Assembly: GCA_000212915.1 (NCBI GenBank) | Contig: CM001167.1 | Coordinates: forward strand, 2,927,799 to 2,991,798 | Length of the DNA stretch: 64,000 nucleotides | Direction: 5' to 3' | Source of the DNA: Bacteroides coprosuis DSM 18011 | GTDB lineage: Bacteria > Bacteroidota > Bacteroidia > Bacteroidales > Bacteroidaceae | Shown: positions 9,563-18,251 of the stretch, piece by piece | Layout: every line of letters begins with the position of its first letter | Numbering within the stretch: position 1 is the stretch's first letter | Notes under the pieces: generated by a model | The model's input: only the letters and a program-made list of their open reading frames with translations | The model's database searches: none | What the model was told of the DNA's origin: nothing | Made by a program: the position numbers and the translations under genes

Positions 9563-10480
9563 CTATTCAACAACATAAGTTTTAAGTTCTTCGGCTATCT
9601 CTACAATAGGAAAAATAGCATTCGCTTCAGTCAATAATATATTTTCATTAGGATATCTTGCAGAAAAATGACCGATAAGTAATTGCTTTACCTCAGCTTT
9701 CAAAGCTATTGTTGCTGCTTGTTCAGCAGTAGAATGATAGGTTTGATTAGCTCTTACTTTCTCTGAGTTAGCAAAAGTTGCCTCATGAAACAATAAATCA
9801 CACCCTTTTATTAATTCTATTATTGGTGGGTTATAAGCTGTATCTGAACAATAAGCATAACTTCTAGGCAATGCAGCTGGTTTTGTTAAAACAGCATTCG
9901 ATATAACTTCACCATCAGGGGTAATATAATCAAATCCTGCTTTCAACCTATTCATTTCATAAGTAGGAACATTATAAAAATCGACCTGTTCTCTGATAAT
10001 ATGATTTAAACCAATCTTTTCTTGAAATAAAAAACCAGAACAAGGCATCCTGTGCTTTAAAGGAATGGTAGTAACCTGCAATGACCGATCTTCATAGATC
10101 AGTGAAGATTTTTTAGTGTCATATTCCTTAAAGAACACTTGGTAAGACAACGGATTACAAAAGAAGTCCAAAGCAGGTTTCATCACAGCCTCCAAACCTT
10201 TGGGAGCATGGATATATAAATCGGCTGTACGACCTAGTAATCCAAATGTAGAAATCAATCCCATCAGCCCAAAACAGTGATCTCCATGTAAATGGGATAT
10301 AAAGATATGCCCTAGTCTAGAGAATTTCAACTTTGCTTTTCTGAATTGAAGCTGTGTACCTTCTCCACAATCTATTATAAACAGTTTATCCCTAAAATTT
10401 ACGACCTGAGAAGTTTGGTTATGTTTTGTTGTTGGAAGTGCAGAGCCACAACCCAAGATAGTTACTTCAAATTTATCCAT
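9563..10480 (-). CDS. rnz: Ribonuclease Z
   Basis: The tRNA 3'-processing endonuclease, which removes the 3' trailer of tRNA precursors. It is a metallo-beta-lactamase fold of 305 residues, the normal bacterial length. The zinc motif HxHxDH is seen as SHLHGDHCFG at about residues 62-71. The exosite and further ligands include PLKHRMPCSGF (about 136-146), YCSDTAYN (about 210-217) and FHEATF (about 230-235), and the closing histidine is in IGHFSARY (about 269-276). The opening 'VTILGCGSALPT' is typical. A -7 element is just upstream. It leads a possible four-gene run into the ECF sigma factor only 13 bases downstream. Confidence 0.96.
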   Translation of the reverse strand: MDKFEVTILGCGSALPTTKHNQTSQVVNFRDKLFIIDCGEGTQLQFRKAKLKFSRLGHIFISHLHGDHCFGLMGLISTFGLLGRTADLYIHAPKGLEAVMKPALDFFCNPLSYQVFFKEYDTKKSSLIYEDRSLQVTTIPLKHRMPCSGFLFQEKIGLNHIIREQVDFYNVPTYEMNRLKAGFDYITPDGEVISNAVLTKPAALPRSYAYCSDTAYNPPIIELIKGCDLLFHEATFANSEKVRANQTYHSTAEQAATIALKAEVKQLLIGHFSARYPNENILLTEANAIFPIVEIAEELKTYVVE

Positions 10481-10499
10481 TAATTATCATTCGTTTTAA

Positions 10500-10507
10500 C
10501 AAAGATA
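10500..10507 (-). promoter_or_regulatory. -7 promoter element for rnz
   Basis: On the minus strand this reads TATCTTTG, 19 bases before the rnz start codon, just downstream of the rpsA terminator. Confidence 0.5.
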
Positions 10508-10530
10508 AAATTCTTTCTGGAGTTGATAAA

Positions 10531-10565
10531 TAAAAAAGGCATTTACCGCTTGGTAAATGCCTTTA
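10531..10565 (-). terminator. Terminator of rpsA
   Basis: A 13-bp perfect stem AAAGGCATTTACC / GGTAAATGCCTTT with a GCTT loop. On the minus strand the T run continues (TTTTTTA). Confidence 0.92.
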
Positions 10566-10596
10566 TATACTTAATTAAAAGATATTCTAACAGAAA

Positions 10597-12390
10597 TTAG
10601 TTTTTACCTTCTAATTTTTCTTTTAACTCAGCAAGTGCATCAATATCACCTAGTGTAGTTGAAGCAGCTTGGTTTTGCATTGGAGTATTATCTCTCTTAG
10701 GAGCAGATTTCTTAGAAGACTTTCTAACTTCTTGTCTATCTTCTTCTGGTTGAACAGCTGCATCTTCAAAAATACGGCTGTGAGAAAGAATAATACGTTT
10801 TGCATCCTTATTGAATTCGATAACCTTGAATTCTAGTTTTTCTTCAAGTTGAGCTTGAGAACCATCTTCTTTAACTAGATGTTTTGGAGTAGCAAAACCT
10901 TCAACACCATAAGGAAGAGCAATTACAGCACCTTTATCAAGCATTTCGATAATAGTACCTTCATGTACTGAACCTACAGTAAATACAGTTTCGAATACAT
11001 CCCATGGATTTTCTTCTAGTTGTTTGTGGCCTAAGCTTAAACGACGATTTTCTTTGTCGATTTCAAGAACTACGATTTCAAGATCAGCACCTAGTTGAGT
11101 AAACTCAGATGGGTGTTTGATTTTCTTAGTCCAAGATAGGTCAGAGATGTGTACAAGACCATCTACACCTTCTTCGATTTCTACAAAGATACCAAAGTTA
11201 GTAAAGTTACGTACTTTAGCTACGTGTTTAGAACCAACAGGATATTTTTCTTCGATAGTTTCCCAAGGATCTTGTTTAAGTTGTTTGATACCTAAAGACA
11301 TCTTACGTTCTTCACGGTCTAGAGTCAAGATAACAGCTTCTACTTCATCACCAACTTTCATAAAGTCTTGTGCAGAACGTAAGTGTTGTGACCAAGACAT
11401 TTCTGAAACGTGGATAAGACCTTCAACACCTGCAGCGATTTCAACGAAAGCACCATAGTCAGCCATAACCACAACTTTACCTTTAACTTTATCACCAACT
11501 TTAAGATTTTCATCAAGAGAATCCCATGGATGAGGAGTAAGTTGTTTAAGACCAAGAGCGATACGTTTTTTCTGATCATCAAAATCAAGAATAACAACGT
11601 TCAATTTTTGATCTAGTTCAACAACTTCTTTTGGATCGCTTACGCGGCCCCAAGAAAGGTCTGTAATATGAATAAGACCGTCTACGCCACCAAGGTCGAT
11701 GAATACACCATAAGATGTAATGTTTTTAACGGTACCTTCAAGAACTTGACCTTTTTCAAGCTTGCTGATAATTTCTTTTTTCTGTTGTTCAAGTTCAGCT
11801 TCGATAAGAGCTTTGTGAGAAACAACAACGTTTTTGAATTCTTGGTTGATCTTAACCACCTTGAATTCCATAGTTTTACCAACGAATACATCGTAATCAC
11901 GAATAGGACGAACGTCGATTTGAGAACCTGGTAAGAATGCTTCAATACCAAATACGTCAACGATCATACCACCCTTAGTACGACATTTGATAAATCCTTT
12001 AATTACTGCTTCATTTTCTAGAGCTTCGTTAACACGCTCCCATGCACGAGCAGCACGTGCCTTTTTGTGAGACAAAACAAGTTGTCCTTTTTTGTCTTCC
12101 TGACTTTCGATGTATACTTCTACAGTATCACCAACTTTTAGTTCAGGATTGTAACGGAATTCATTTAGAGAAATGATACCATCAGATTTGTAACCGATAT
12201 TTACAACAACTTCACGTTTGTTCATAGCAATTACAACACCGTCAACAACTTCACGTTCGCTTACTTTGTTTAAAGTGTCATCATAAGCTTTTGCTAGGCT
12301 TTCACGGTCAATAGCTGTAGTAGTTTCTCCGCTTTCGTAAGCATCCCAATTGAAGTCTTCAATAGGAGCTACATTTTTTAAATTTTCCAT
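10597..12390 (-). CDS. rpsA: 30S ribosomal protein S1
   Basis: The RNA-binding S1 protein that helps mRNAs without Shine-Dalgarno sequences load onto the 30S subunit. That matters here because most genes in this window lack a visible SD. At 597 residues it carries six S1 (OB-fold) repeats, at about 46-113, 129-195, 216-284, 301-371, 388-458 and 473-540. The later repeats carry the typical 'G.V..I..YGVFIDLGG.DGLIH.SDLSW' pattern. The last 55 residues are a low-complexity Lys/Glu/Gln tail. The promoter has both a -33 and a -7 element and the gene ends in a strong terminator, so it is a monocistronic, probably highly expressed unit with a leader of about 60 bases. Confidence 0.98.
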   Translation of the reverse strand: MENLKNVAPIEDFNWDAYESGETTTAIDRESLAKAYDDTLNKVSEREVVDGVVIAMNKREVVVNIGYKSDGIISLNEFRYNPELKVGDTVEVYIESQEDKKGQLVLSHKKARAARAWERVNEALENEAVIKGFIKCRTKGGMIVDVFGIEAFLPGSQIDVRPIRDYDVFVGKTMEFKVVKINQEFKNVVVSHKALIEAELEQQKKEIISKLEKGQVLEGTVKNITSYGVFIDLGGVDGLIHITDLSWGRVSDPKEVVELDQKLNVVILDFDDQKKRIALGLKQLTPHPWDSLDENLKVGDKVKGKVVVMADYGAFVEIAAGVEGLIHVSEMSWSQHLRSAQDFMKVGDEVEAVILTLDREERKMSLGIKQLKQDPWETIEEKYPVGSKHVAKVRNFTNFGIFVEIEEGVDGLVHISDLSWTKKIKHPSEFTQLGADLEIVVLEIDKENRRLSLGHKQLEENPWDVFETVFTVGSVHEGTIIEMLDKGAVIALPYGVEGFATPKHLVKEDGSQAQLEEKLEFKVIEFNKDAKRIILSHSRIFEDAAVQPEEDRQEVRKSSKKSAPKRDNTPMQNQAASTTLGDIDALAELKEKLEGKN

Positions 12391-12455
12391 TAATAATTAA
12401 TTGTTAATAAATACTTTAATTCGATTAGACATTATATTGATCTATAAATCGGGTG

Positions 12456-12487
12456 CAAAAATACAATTATTCGGGCAAACAACAAAA
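12456..12487 (-). promoter_or_regulatory. rpsA promoter (-33 TTTTG, -7 TATTTTTG)
   Basis: On the minus strand TTTTG (12483-12487) is separated by 19 bases from TATTTTTG (12456-12463). This is the textbook Bacteroidota sigma-ABfr spacing and the best promoter for a protein gene in the window. Confidence 0.8.
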
Positions 12488-12602
12488 GACTATACCCTAA
12501 AAATCCACAAAAAGGCTAGATTATTAACTGATAAACAAATCTATAGTTCTATCTTTTCATAAATACCCCCATTATCAACAGATAGAATATTCATAAACAA
12601 TT

Positions 12603-14801
12603 CTATCTATTAAATAATTCAAAGGTTATCTTGGCCCCCATTTTAAAGTTTTTCCAGTTTGAATTAGACACAAAGACTCCAAAATCAAAGACATGAGTCC
12701 CTATACCGTACCCCACTTCAATATAAGGCTGCAATTGATTCATTACCAAAGCATTTACATATATACGTTCATTTATAACCGAACGTGTATATTTACGTAA
12801 ATGAGGCAATAATAAAAACGGAGCCTCATAAACCATATTACCACGTATATACCACTGAGAAGCATTATACCATCGACGATCTAATATTTGAAAAGCTCCA
12901 CCAATGTCATCATTCCAACCTGCTGGTAAGTTATTCTTAGCAAAGTATACGAAGTCAACGAAGTACAATTGCTCTTGATTAGTAAACATACCTCCCCCTA
13001 AACGGGTATAAAGAGTCCTCATCATAGTAAGTGGAATTTTATACTGAATATCCAATTCAATACGCTCATGTGCTCCAGTTGCTCCGAGAAAGCCTTTAAT
13101 ACTTCTCTCCCAGTCTAATACAAAAGTAGGGTATTTAGAGTAAAGATTTACCTTTCTATCTCCGTTCATATAATAATACTGACCAGGAGTCCAAGCCAAT
13201 CTTATCCTTGGTGCCACACTAACATATCTACCACTAAATTTTTCTCCTAGGTTAATAGAATCTAGCACACCTTTGGCAGCACTAGTACGCTTATTAGCAG
13301 AAAGCCCAAAGTCAATATTAAGACCATTAACAACCTCCCAGGTATTCATAAAATCTACATATAGATTTTTGAAGTAGTTTAATTCATATTTCTCAAACTG
13401 AATAGTATCTGTTTCATTCTTTAAGTCTTCTAAAACTTCACTACTATATATTCGGTTACCATTCCCAACATTCAATTGGAACCCAACTCTTTTTTTAGGC
13501 CAATACATAAAATCAGAATAGGCTTTCCAGTAAAATTCTTTTCTTTTAAAGTTATAACCAATAGTCGGCCGTACCCTCAGCAATCTATCATTACTAAAAA
13601 CTCTACTGTATTTTATTTTATGTTTATAGGTAAAGCCATCACTACCACTGTAGCTTAAAAGGAATGGGTTTAGTAATGGGGAAAATTTTACCGTACCAAC
13701 ATCGTATAAATCCAAAGTATAATCACTTATCAAGAAATCCCCAACCTCACCCCAAAATGCTGCGGATTTTTTCTTCTTTGTATCTACAACCTTCATAGTT
13801 GTATCTTTATCTGCTTCAAATTCATCATATAAGACTTCTTCATCTTTTGTCAAAGGTAGCATTCTATATTCGGAGAAGTCATCTTCCTTTTTCTCAACCT
13901 TAGTAGTATCTTTAAATTGGAATGTGTACAATTGGGTTAAATCATATTTATTCTTTTTTTGGGGAGGAATGATATCTTTTGTTTTCTTAATTTCTATATC
14001 ATCATACTTCATTACCGCATCATAAGTACCCACCACCTTGTTCCACATAAATCGCAATGTAGCGTCTATATGATAATCAAGAGGGAGAAACTCATCGGAA
14101 TTTCCAACCTCACCTAATCTAATATAACAAGTTGCACTTAAGTACTCAGAACGTCCAAAGAATTCTAATTCACGAATACTCCATACCTTATCACTAACAA
14201 TCAGATAACCTCTTACTAATTGATAGCTTTTACTCTTGGGTATAAATCTTATTGTAAATTCTAAATGTCCGCCCACACCTCTATCAACTCTTTCCAACTT
14301 ATACTTATAGTATTTCTTGGCCTCTTTATTTATTGGCGATATTAGTTTTTCTTTTAATAATGCTGGAGAATAAACATTTATATTAAAATATCTCAAGATA
14401 TTAGCACTAGCGCCTTTTAGTCGAGGTGTAGTTCCTGTAATAGCCTTTACTCTTTGATCATAGATGTCAGGGGCAGTATAGTGCAGATCACTATATGTTT
14501 CTAATATATATTTACGCACATTACCACGAGGTCTGAACATAGCAGGTAAATATCGTAACAATAAGTTTTTTCTTACAACATCAATCTTTGTCTTTACATA
14601 TAAATCAGCATCATACTCACTGATAGCTGTTTCATAAAATGGAGCATAAAAGGATACGTTGTTCATTATAGAGTCAACGCAATAGGGTGTAATATCTAGT
14701 GAAGGGACATCTCTCATACTCTTATTCTGGGCTAATAGCTCTCCCACGAATAACAGTAATACAAGCAAACAATATGTCCGTTTTACAAAAGACTTCTTCA
14801 T
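12603..14801 (-). CDS. DUF5686-type outer-membrane protein
   Basis: A 732-residue exported protein. The signal peptide (about 1-25, ending LLAQ) leads into a periplasmic region (about 30-280) with the motif 'YLSATCYIRLGE'. A Lys/Glu/Asp-rich linker follows (about 285-350). The C-terminal half is rich in alternating aromatic and polar strands and ends in a short strand with final Phe-Glu-Leu-Phe-Asn-Arg, consistent with an outer-membrane beta barrel. It resembles the DUF5686 family of Bacteroidota, often found with carboxypeptidase-regulatory-like domains; here that N-terminal domain is absent or short. Function is unknown. A -7 element lies so close to the start codon that the transcript may be leaderless. 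Confidence 0.8.
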   Translation of the reverse strand: MKKSFVKRTYCLLVLLLFVGELLAQNKSMRDVPSLDITPYCVDSIMNNVSFYAPFYETAISEYDADLYVKTKIDVVRKNLLLRYLPAMFRPRGNVRKYILETYSDLHYTAPDIYDQRVKAITGTTPRLKGASANILRYFNINVYSPALLKEKLISPINKEAKKYYKYKLERVDRGVGGHLEFTIRFIPKSKSYQLVRGYLIVSDKVWSIRELEFFGRSEYLSATCYIRLGEVGNSDEFLPLDYHIDATLRFMWNKVVGTYDAVMKYDDIEIKKTKDIIPPQKKNKYDLTQLYTFQFKDTTKVEKKEDDFSEYRMLPLTKDEEVLYDEFEADKDTTMKVVDTKKKKSAAFWGEVGDFLISDYTLDLYDVGTVKFSPLLNPFLLSYSGSDGFTYKHKIKYSRVFSNDRLLRVRPTIGYNFKRKEFYWKAYSDFMYWPKKRVGFQLNVGNGNRIYSSEVLEDLKNETDTIQFEKYELNYFKNLYVDFMNTWEVVNGLNIDFGLSANKRTSAAKGVLDSINLGEKFSGRYVSVAPRIRLAWTPGQYYYMNGDRKVNLYSKYPTFVLDWERSIKGFLGATGAHERIELDIQYKIPLTMMRTLYTRLGGGMFTNQEQLYFVDFVYFAKNNLPAGWNDDIGGAFQILDRRWYNASQWYIRGNMVYEAPFLLLPHLRKYTRSVINERIYVNALVMNQLQPYIEVGYGIGTHVFDFGVFVSNSNWKNFKMGAKITFELFNR

Positions 14802-14808
14802 ATTATAA

Positions 14809-14816
14809 CAAATATA
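14809..14816 (-). promoter_or_regulatory. -7 element abutting the DUF5686 gene
   Basis: On the minus strand TATATTTG ends 8 bases before the ATG. If it is used, the transcript would start within about 1-4 bases of the start codon. Confidence 0.4.
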
Positions 14817-14936
14817 GCTATTTTCTAAAATATAAACATTTATACATAGGGTTTATTTAGGACTAAATACTTATACAGATTTCAACCATTTTCACATTAC
14901 ATCTATTTTTTAGGAGTATAATTCATTTAATTACAT

Positions 14937-14944
14937 TATTTTTG
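14937..14944 (+). promoter_or_regulatory. -7 promoter element for glnN
   Basis: TATTTTTG lies 30 bases upstream of the glnN ATG. There is no good -33 partner, which may mean an activator is needed. Confidence 0.5.
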
Positions 14945-14973
14945 TCAACAACCCCTTAATATAACATACCAAA

Positions 14974-17163
14974 ATGTCAAAATTACGTTTTTTTGCCTTA
15001 CAAGAGACAGTTAATAGACAACCCCTTTCTATAACTCCACCTTCTAATAAACTTTCTGATTACTATGCAAGCCATGTTTTTGATCAGAAAAAAATGCAAG
15101 AATACTTACCTAGAGAAGCCTTTAATGAATTTACTAAAGCTCTAGATAAAGGAACACCTATCACGAGAGAACTTGCAAACCTAATAGCAAATGGGATGAA
15201 AAGTTGGGCAAAGACTTTACATGTAACTCATTATACTCATTGGTTTCAGCCTCTTACTGATGGAACAGCTGAGAAGCACGATGGGTTTATAGAACTGAAA
15301 GAAGAATTTGATGCAATCGAACATTTCTCAGGAAAATTACTAATTCAACAAGAGCCAGATGCATCTTCTTTTCCAAGCGGGGGAATAAGAAACACTTTTG
15401 AAGCAAGGGGTTATACAGCTTGGGATACAAGTTCCCCTGCCTTTGTAGTAGATACTACACTTTGTATTCCTACTATATTTATCTCCTACACAGGAGAAGC
15501 TCTTGATTATAAGACCCCTCTGCTAAAAGCTCTCTCTGCTGTTGACAAAGCCTCAACGAAACTATGTAAGCTTTTTGATCGGAACATCACGAAGGTACTT
15601 ACTAACTTAGGCTGGGAACAAGAGTTCTTTTTAGTTGATATCGCATTGTATAATGCTCGTCCAGACTTATACCTCACAGGCAGAACACTTATGGGACACT
15701 CTTCTGCTAAAGATCAGCAATTGGACGACCACTATTTTGGTTCTATTCCACCTAGGGTCAATGCTTTCTTGAAAGAAATAGAAATAGAGTGTCACAAACT
15801 AGGAATTCCTATAAAAACAAGACATAATGAAGTAGCACCTAATCAGTTTGAACTTGCGCCTATTTTTGAAAATGCCAATTTAGCCAACGATCATAATCAA
15901 CAAGTTATGGATCTCATGAAAAGAGTAGCTCAAAAACATCGTTTTGCTGTACTCTTTCATGAAAAACCTTATAAAGGAATTAATGGATCAGGAAAACACA
16001 ATAACTGGTCATTATGCACTGATACGGGCATTAATCTGTTTGCTCCTGGTAAAAACCCAAAGGGTAACTTACTATTTCTCACCTTTCTTGTAAATGCTCT
16101 TATGATGGTTTATAAAAACCAAGATTTACTGAGAGCATCCATCGTCAGTGCAGGAAATAGCCATCGCCTAGGAGCAAACGAAGCTCCACCTGCTATCCTT
16201 TCTATTTTCCTCGGAGATGAACTTTCTCTAACACTTGATTCAATCGTTGAACAAGTGGGTGATAAAAGGATGACTCCTGAAGAAAAAACAACATTAAAAC
16301 TAGGTATAGGTAGAATTCCCGAGATTTTACTAGACACAACAGATCGGAACAGAACATCTCCTTTTGCCTTTACAGGAAATAGATTTGAGTTTAGAGCTGC
16401 CGGTTCTTCATCAAATAGTGCCGCATCTATGATCGTAATTAATGCAGCTATGGCTTCTCAACTTAATCAATTTAGAGAAGAATTAGAAGGGCTAATAGAT
16501 AAAGGTATGGGTAGAGATGAAGCACTTTTTAAGCTGCTCAAAAAATACATTTTAGAATCAAAATCTATTCGATTTGAAGGAGATGGATATTCTAAAGCAT
16601 GGGAAGAAGAAGCAAAAAGAAGAGGATTAAGTAATATATCCCATGTTCCTGAAGCTTTAACCTATTACGTAAAAGATCAAGCTAAAAAAGTATTTATATC
16701 AGAAAATATATTCTCTCAGCATGAGCTTTATAGCAGACTAGAGGTAGAGCTAGAAAAGTTTACTAAAAAAATTCAAATTGAAAGTAGAGTTTTGGGTGAC
16801 TTAGCAATAAATCATATAGTACCTATTGCGGTAAGCTATCAAAATAGATTATTAAAAAATCTAATGGGACTTAAAACTATTTTTGAAGAGGAAGAATATC
16901 ATATCTTGAGTGAAGACAGAGTAGAGCTAGTTCGAGAAATATCATATCGTGTTACCTCTATAAAAAAGTTAGTGAAAGAAATGATTGAGGCTAGAAAGGT
17001 GGCCAACAAAATGGAATGTTATACAGAAAAGGCTTATGCATATGAAAATACAGTGAGGCCATTTCTTGAAAATATAAGAGACCACATAGACCATCTAGAA
17101 ATGGAAGTGGATGATGAAATATGGCCTTTACCTAAATATAGAGAGCTCCTTTTTGCTAGATAA
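14974..17163 (+). CDS. glnN: Glutamine synthetase type III
   Basis: Makes glutamine from glutamate, ammonia and ATP; the large GSIII form found in Bacteroides and cyanobacteria. The 729-residue length is diagnostic (GSI is about 450). Visible blocks are: the N-terminal GSIII domain with 'HYTHWFQPLTDGTAEKHD' at about residues 88-105; the substrate and metal region FELAPIFENAN at about 291-301; GSGKHNNWSL at about 331-340, the ATP/glutamate-binding loop; and NRTSPFAFTGNRFEFRAAGS at about 451-470, the GS signature. The C-terminal 150 residues are a long helical region specific to GSIII. A Crp/Fnr regulator is encoded 99 bases downstream on the same strand. Confidence 0.97.
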   Translation: MSKLRFFALQETVNRQPLSITPPSNKLSDYYASHVFDQKKMQEYLPREAFNEFTKALDKGTPITRELANLIANGMKSWAKTLHVTHYTHWFQPLTDGTAEKHDGFIELKEEFDAIEHFSGKLLIQQEPDASSFPSGGIRNTFEARGYTAWDTSSPAFVVDTTLCIPTIFISYTGEALDYKTPLLKALSAVDKASTKLCKLFDRNITKVLTNLGWEQEFFLVDIALYNARPDLYLTGRTLMGHSSAKDQQLDDHYFGSIPPRVNAFLKEIEIECHKLGIPIKTRHNEVAPNQFELAPIFENANLANDHNQQVMDLMKRVAQKHRFAVLFHEKPYKGINGSGKHNNWSLCTDTGINLFAPGKNPKGNLLFLTFLVNALMMVYKNQDLLRASIVSAGNSHRLGANEAPPAILSIFLGDELSLTLDSIVEQVGDKRMTPEEKTTLKLGIGRIPEILLDTTDRNRTSPFAFTGNRFEFRAAGSSSNSAASMIVINAAMASQLNQFREELEGLIDKGMGRDEALFKLLKKYILESKSIRFEGDGYSKAWEEEAKRRGLSNISHVPEALTYYVKDQAKKVFISENIFSQHELYSRLEVELEKFTKKIQIESRVLGDLAINHIVPIAVSYQNRLLKNLMGLKTIFEEEEYHILSEDRVELVREISYRVTSIKKLVKEMIEARKVANKMECYTEKAYAYENTVRPFLENIRDHIDHLEMEVDDEIWPLPKYRELLFAR

Positions 17164-17226
17164 ACAGCAAATTAAGTCATATTACATTATTTGATAGTTT
17201 ATATACCTTTATACTTAATTTATTTT

Positions 17227-17234
17227 TATATTTG
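17227..17234 (+). promoter_or_regulatory. -7 promoter element for the Crp/Fnr gene
   Basis: TATATTTG lies 29 bases upstream of the ATG at 17263. Confidence 0.5.
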
Positions 17235-17262
17235 TGCTATATAACATACTTTAGAAACACTC

Positions 17263-17964
17263 ATGGGTAAAAAGAACTTATCAAATATCGAGATTTCGGA
17301 ATATTTATCCGATATGTGGGCTCCATTAAATGAAGACCAGAGGAAGTTTCTTTCTAATAATTATATACTTCAAAATTACAAGAAAAATGAAATTATATAT
17401 GATGAGGAAGAAACACCCAAATACCTTATGTGTTTGCTAAGTGGGAAAGTGAAAATTTACAAAGATGGTGTTGGCGGACGTAGTCAGATTATTCGTATGA
17501 TTAAACCAGTTGAATATTTTGGCTATAGAGCTTATTTTGCTAATGAAGATTATGTTACAGCTGCTGCTGCCTTCGAACCATCTATTCTTTGCTTAATTCC
17601 ATTAGAAGTAATGACTAAGCTCGTTTCTGAAAATTGCGAGTTAGCCATGTTCTTCATCAAACAACTATCTATTGATTTAGGTATTGCTGATGAAAGAACT
17701 GTAAACTTGACGCAAAAACACATTAGAGGTAGATTAGCTGAATCTCTCTTATTCCTAAAAGAAAGTTATGGACTAGAAGAAGATGGTTATACATTAAGTA
17801 TATATCTTTCACGTGAAGATTTGGCAAACTTATCAAATATGACTACTTCTAATGCTATTAGAACTTTGTCAAACTTTGCATCTGAAAGAATCATTGCAAT
17901 TGATGGTCGAAAAATAAAGATTATTGATGTAGAAAAACTCACAAAGATAAGTCAGATAGGATAA
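17263..17964 (+). CDS. Crp/Fnr-family transcriptional regulator
   Basis: A 233-residue regulator with a cyclic-nucleotide-type beta-roll at about residues 25-125 (the segment 'KYLMCLLSGKVKIYKDG' is the typical strand-turn-strand), a dimerisation helix (about 130-165) and a C-terminal winged helix (about 168-225) whose recognition part is SREDLANLSNMTTSNAIRTL. No cysteine cluster of the Fnr [4Fe-4S] type is present at the N-terminus, so it is not a classical oxygen sensor. The effector is unknown. It follows glnN but has its own -7 element and terminator. A role in nitrogen control is possible only by neighbourhood. Confidence 0.9.
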   Translation: MGKKNLSNIEISEYLSDMWAPLNEDQRKFLSNNYILQNYKKNEIIYDEEETPKYLMCLLSGKVKIYKDGVGGRSQIIRMIKPVEYFGYRAYFANEDYVTAAAAFEPSILCLIPLEVMTKLVSENCELAMFFIKQLSIDLGIADERTVNLTQKHIRGRLAESLLFLKESYGLEEDGYTLSIYLSREDLANLSNMTTSNAIRTLSNFASERIIAIDGRKIKIIDVEKLTKISQIG

Positions 17965-17993
17965 ACTCATATCACTATCGCTAAATAGATAAC

Positions 17994-18033
17994 AAAATAG
18001 GCTGCTTAACATTAGGCAGCCTATTTTATTTCT
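17994..18033 (+). terminator. Terminator after the Crp/Fnr gene
   Basis: A 12-bp perfect stem AAAATAGGCTGC / GCAGCCTATTTT with a 10-base loop, continuing into a T-rich tract. Confidence 0.92.
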
Positions 18034-18130
18034 ACTTTATCGAACAACAATAAAATCAATAAAGTTGCCCTTATTTATACCTCAAACTATTATCGAAGTA
18101 GCACTTTTGGGCATAAGAATGAATATATCA

Positions 18131-18209
18131 TAACACCGACATGACAACAACATATCGGTGTCATCGTATCATCATGTCGGTGTCATGATAACAATAGGAT
18201 ACCGATATA
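18131..18209. repeat. Intergenic 13-bp repeat cluster, locus B (three copies plus one degenerate)
   Basis: TAACACCGACATG at 18131-18143 (one mismatch), CATATCGGTGTCA at 18151-18163 (one mismatch, reverse) and CATGTCGGTGTCA at 18173-18185 (exact, reverse). The head-to-head step is 20 bp and the same-orientation step is 22 bp, as at the other loci. A weaker copy GGATACCGATATA sits at 18197-18209, off phase. The cluster lies between the convergent Crp/Fnr and topB genes, beyond the Crp/Fnr terminator. Confidence 0.85.
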
Positions 18210-18251
18210 ATAGCCTTTTTGACACTTCATAAAGCTAATTACATTGATATA

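Noticed and set aside
11410..11616. Reading frames inside rpsA on the plus strand
   Set aside because: They are antisense shadows of the S1 repeats, whose regular codon pattern opens other frames by chance.
12580..12608. AGATAGAAT / ATTCTATCT dyad at the stop of the DUF5686 gene as its terminator
   Set aside because: The arms span the stop codon and no T run follows on the minus strand.
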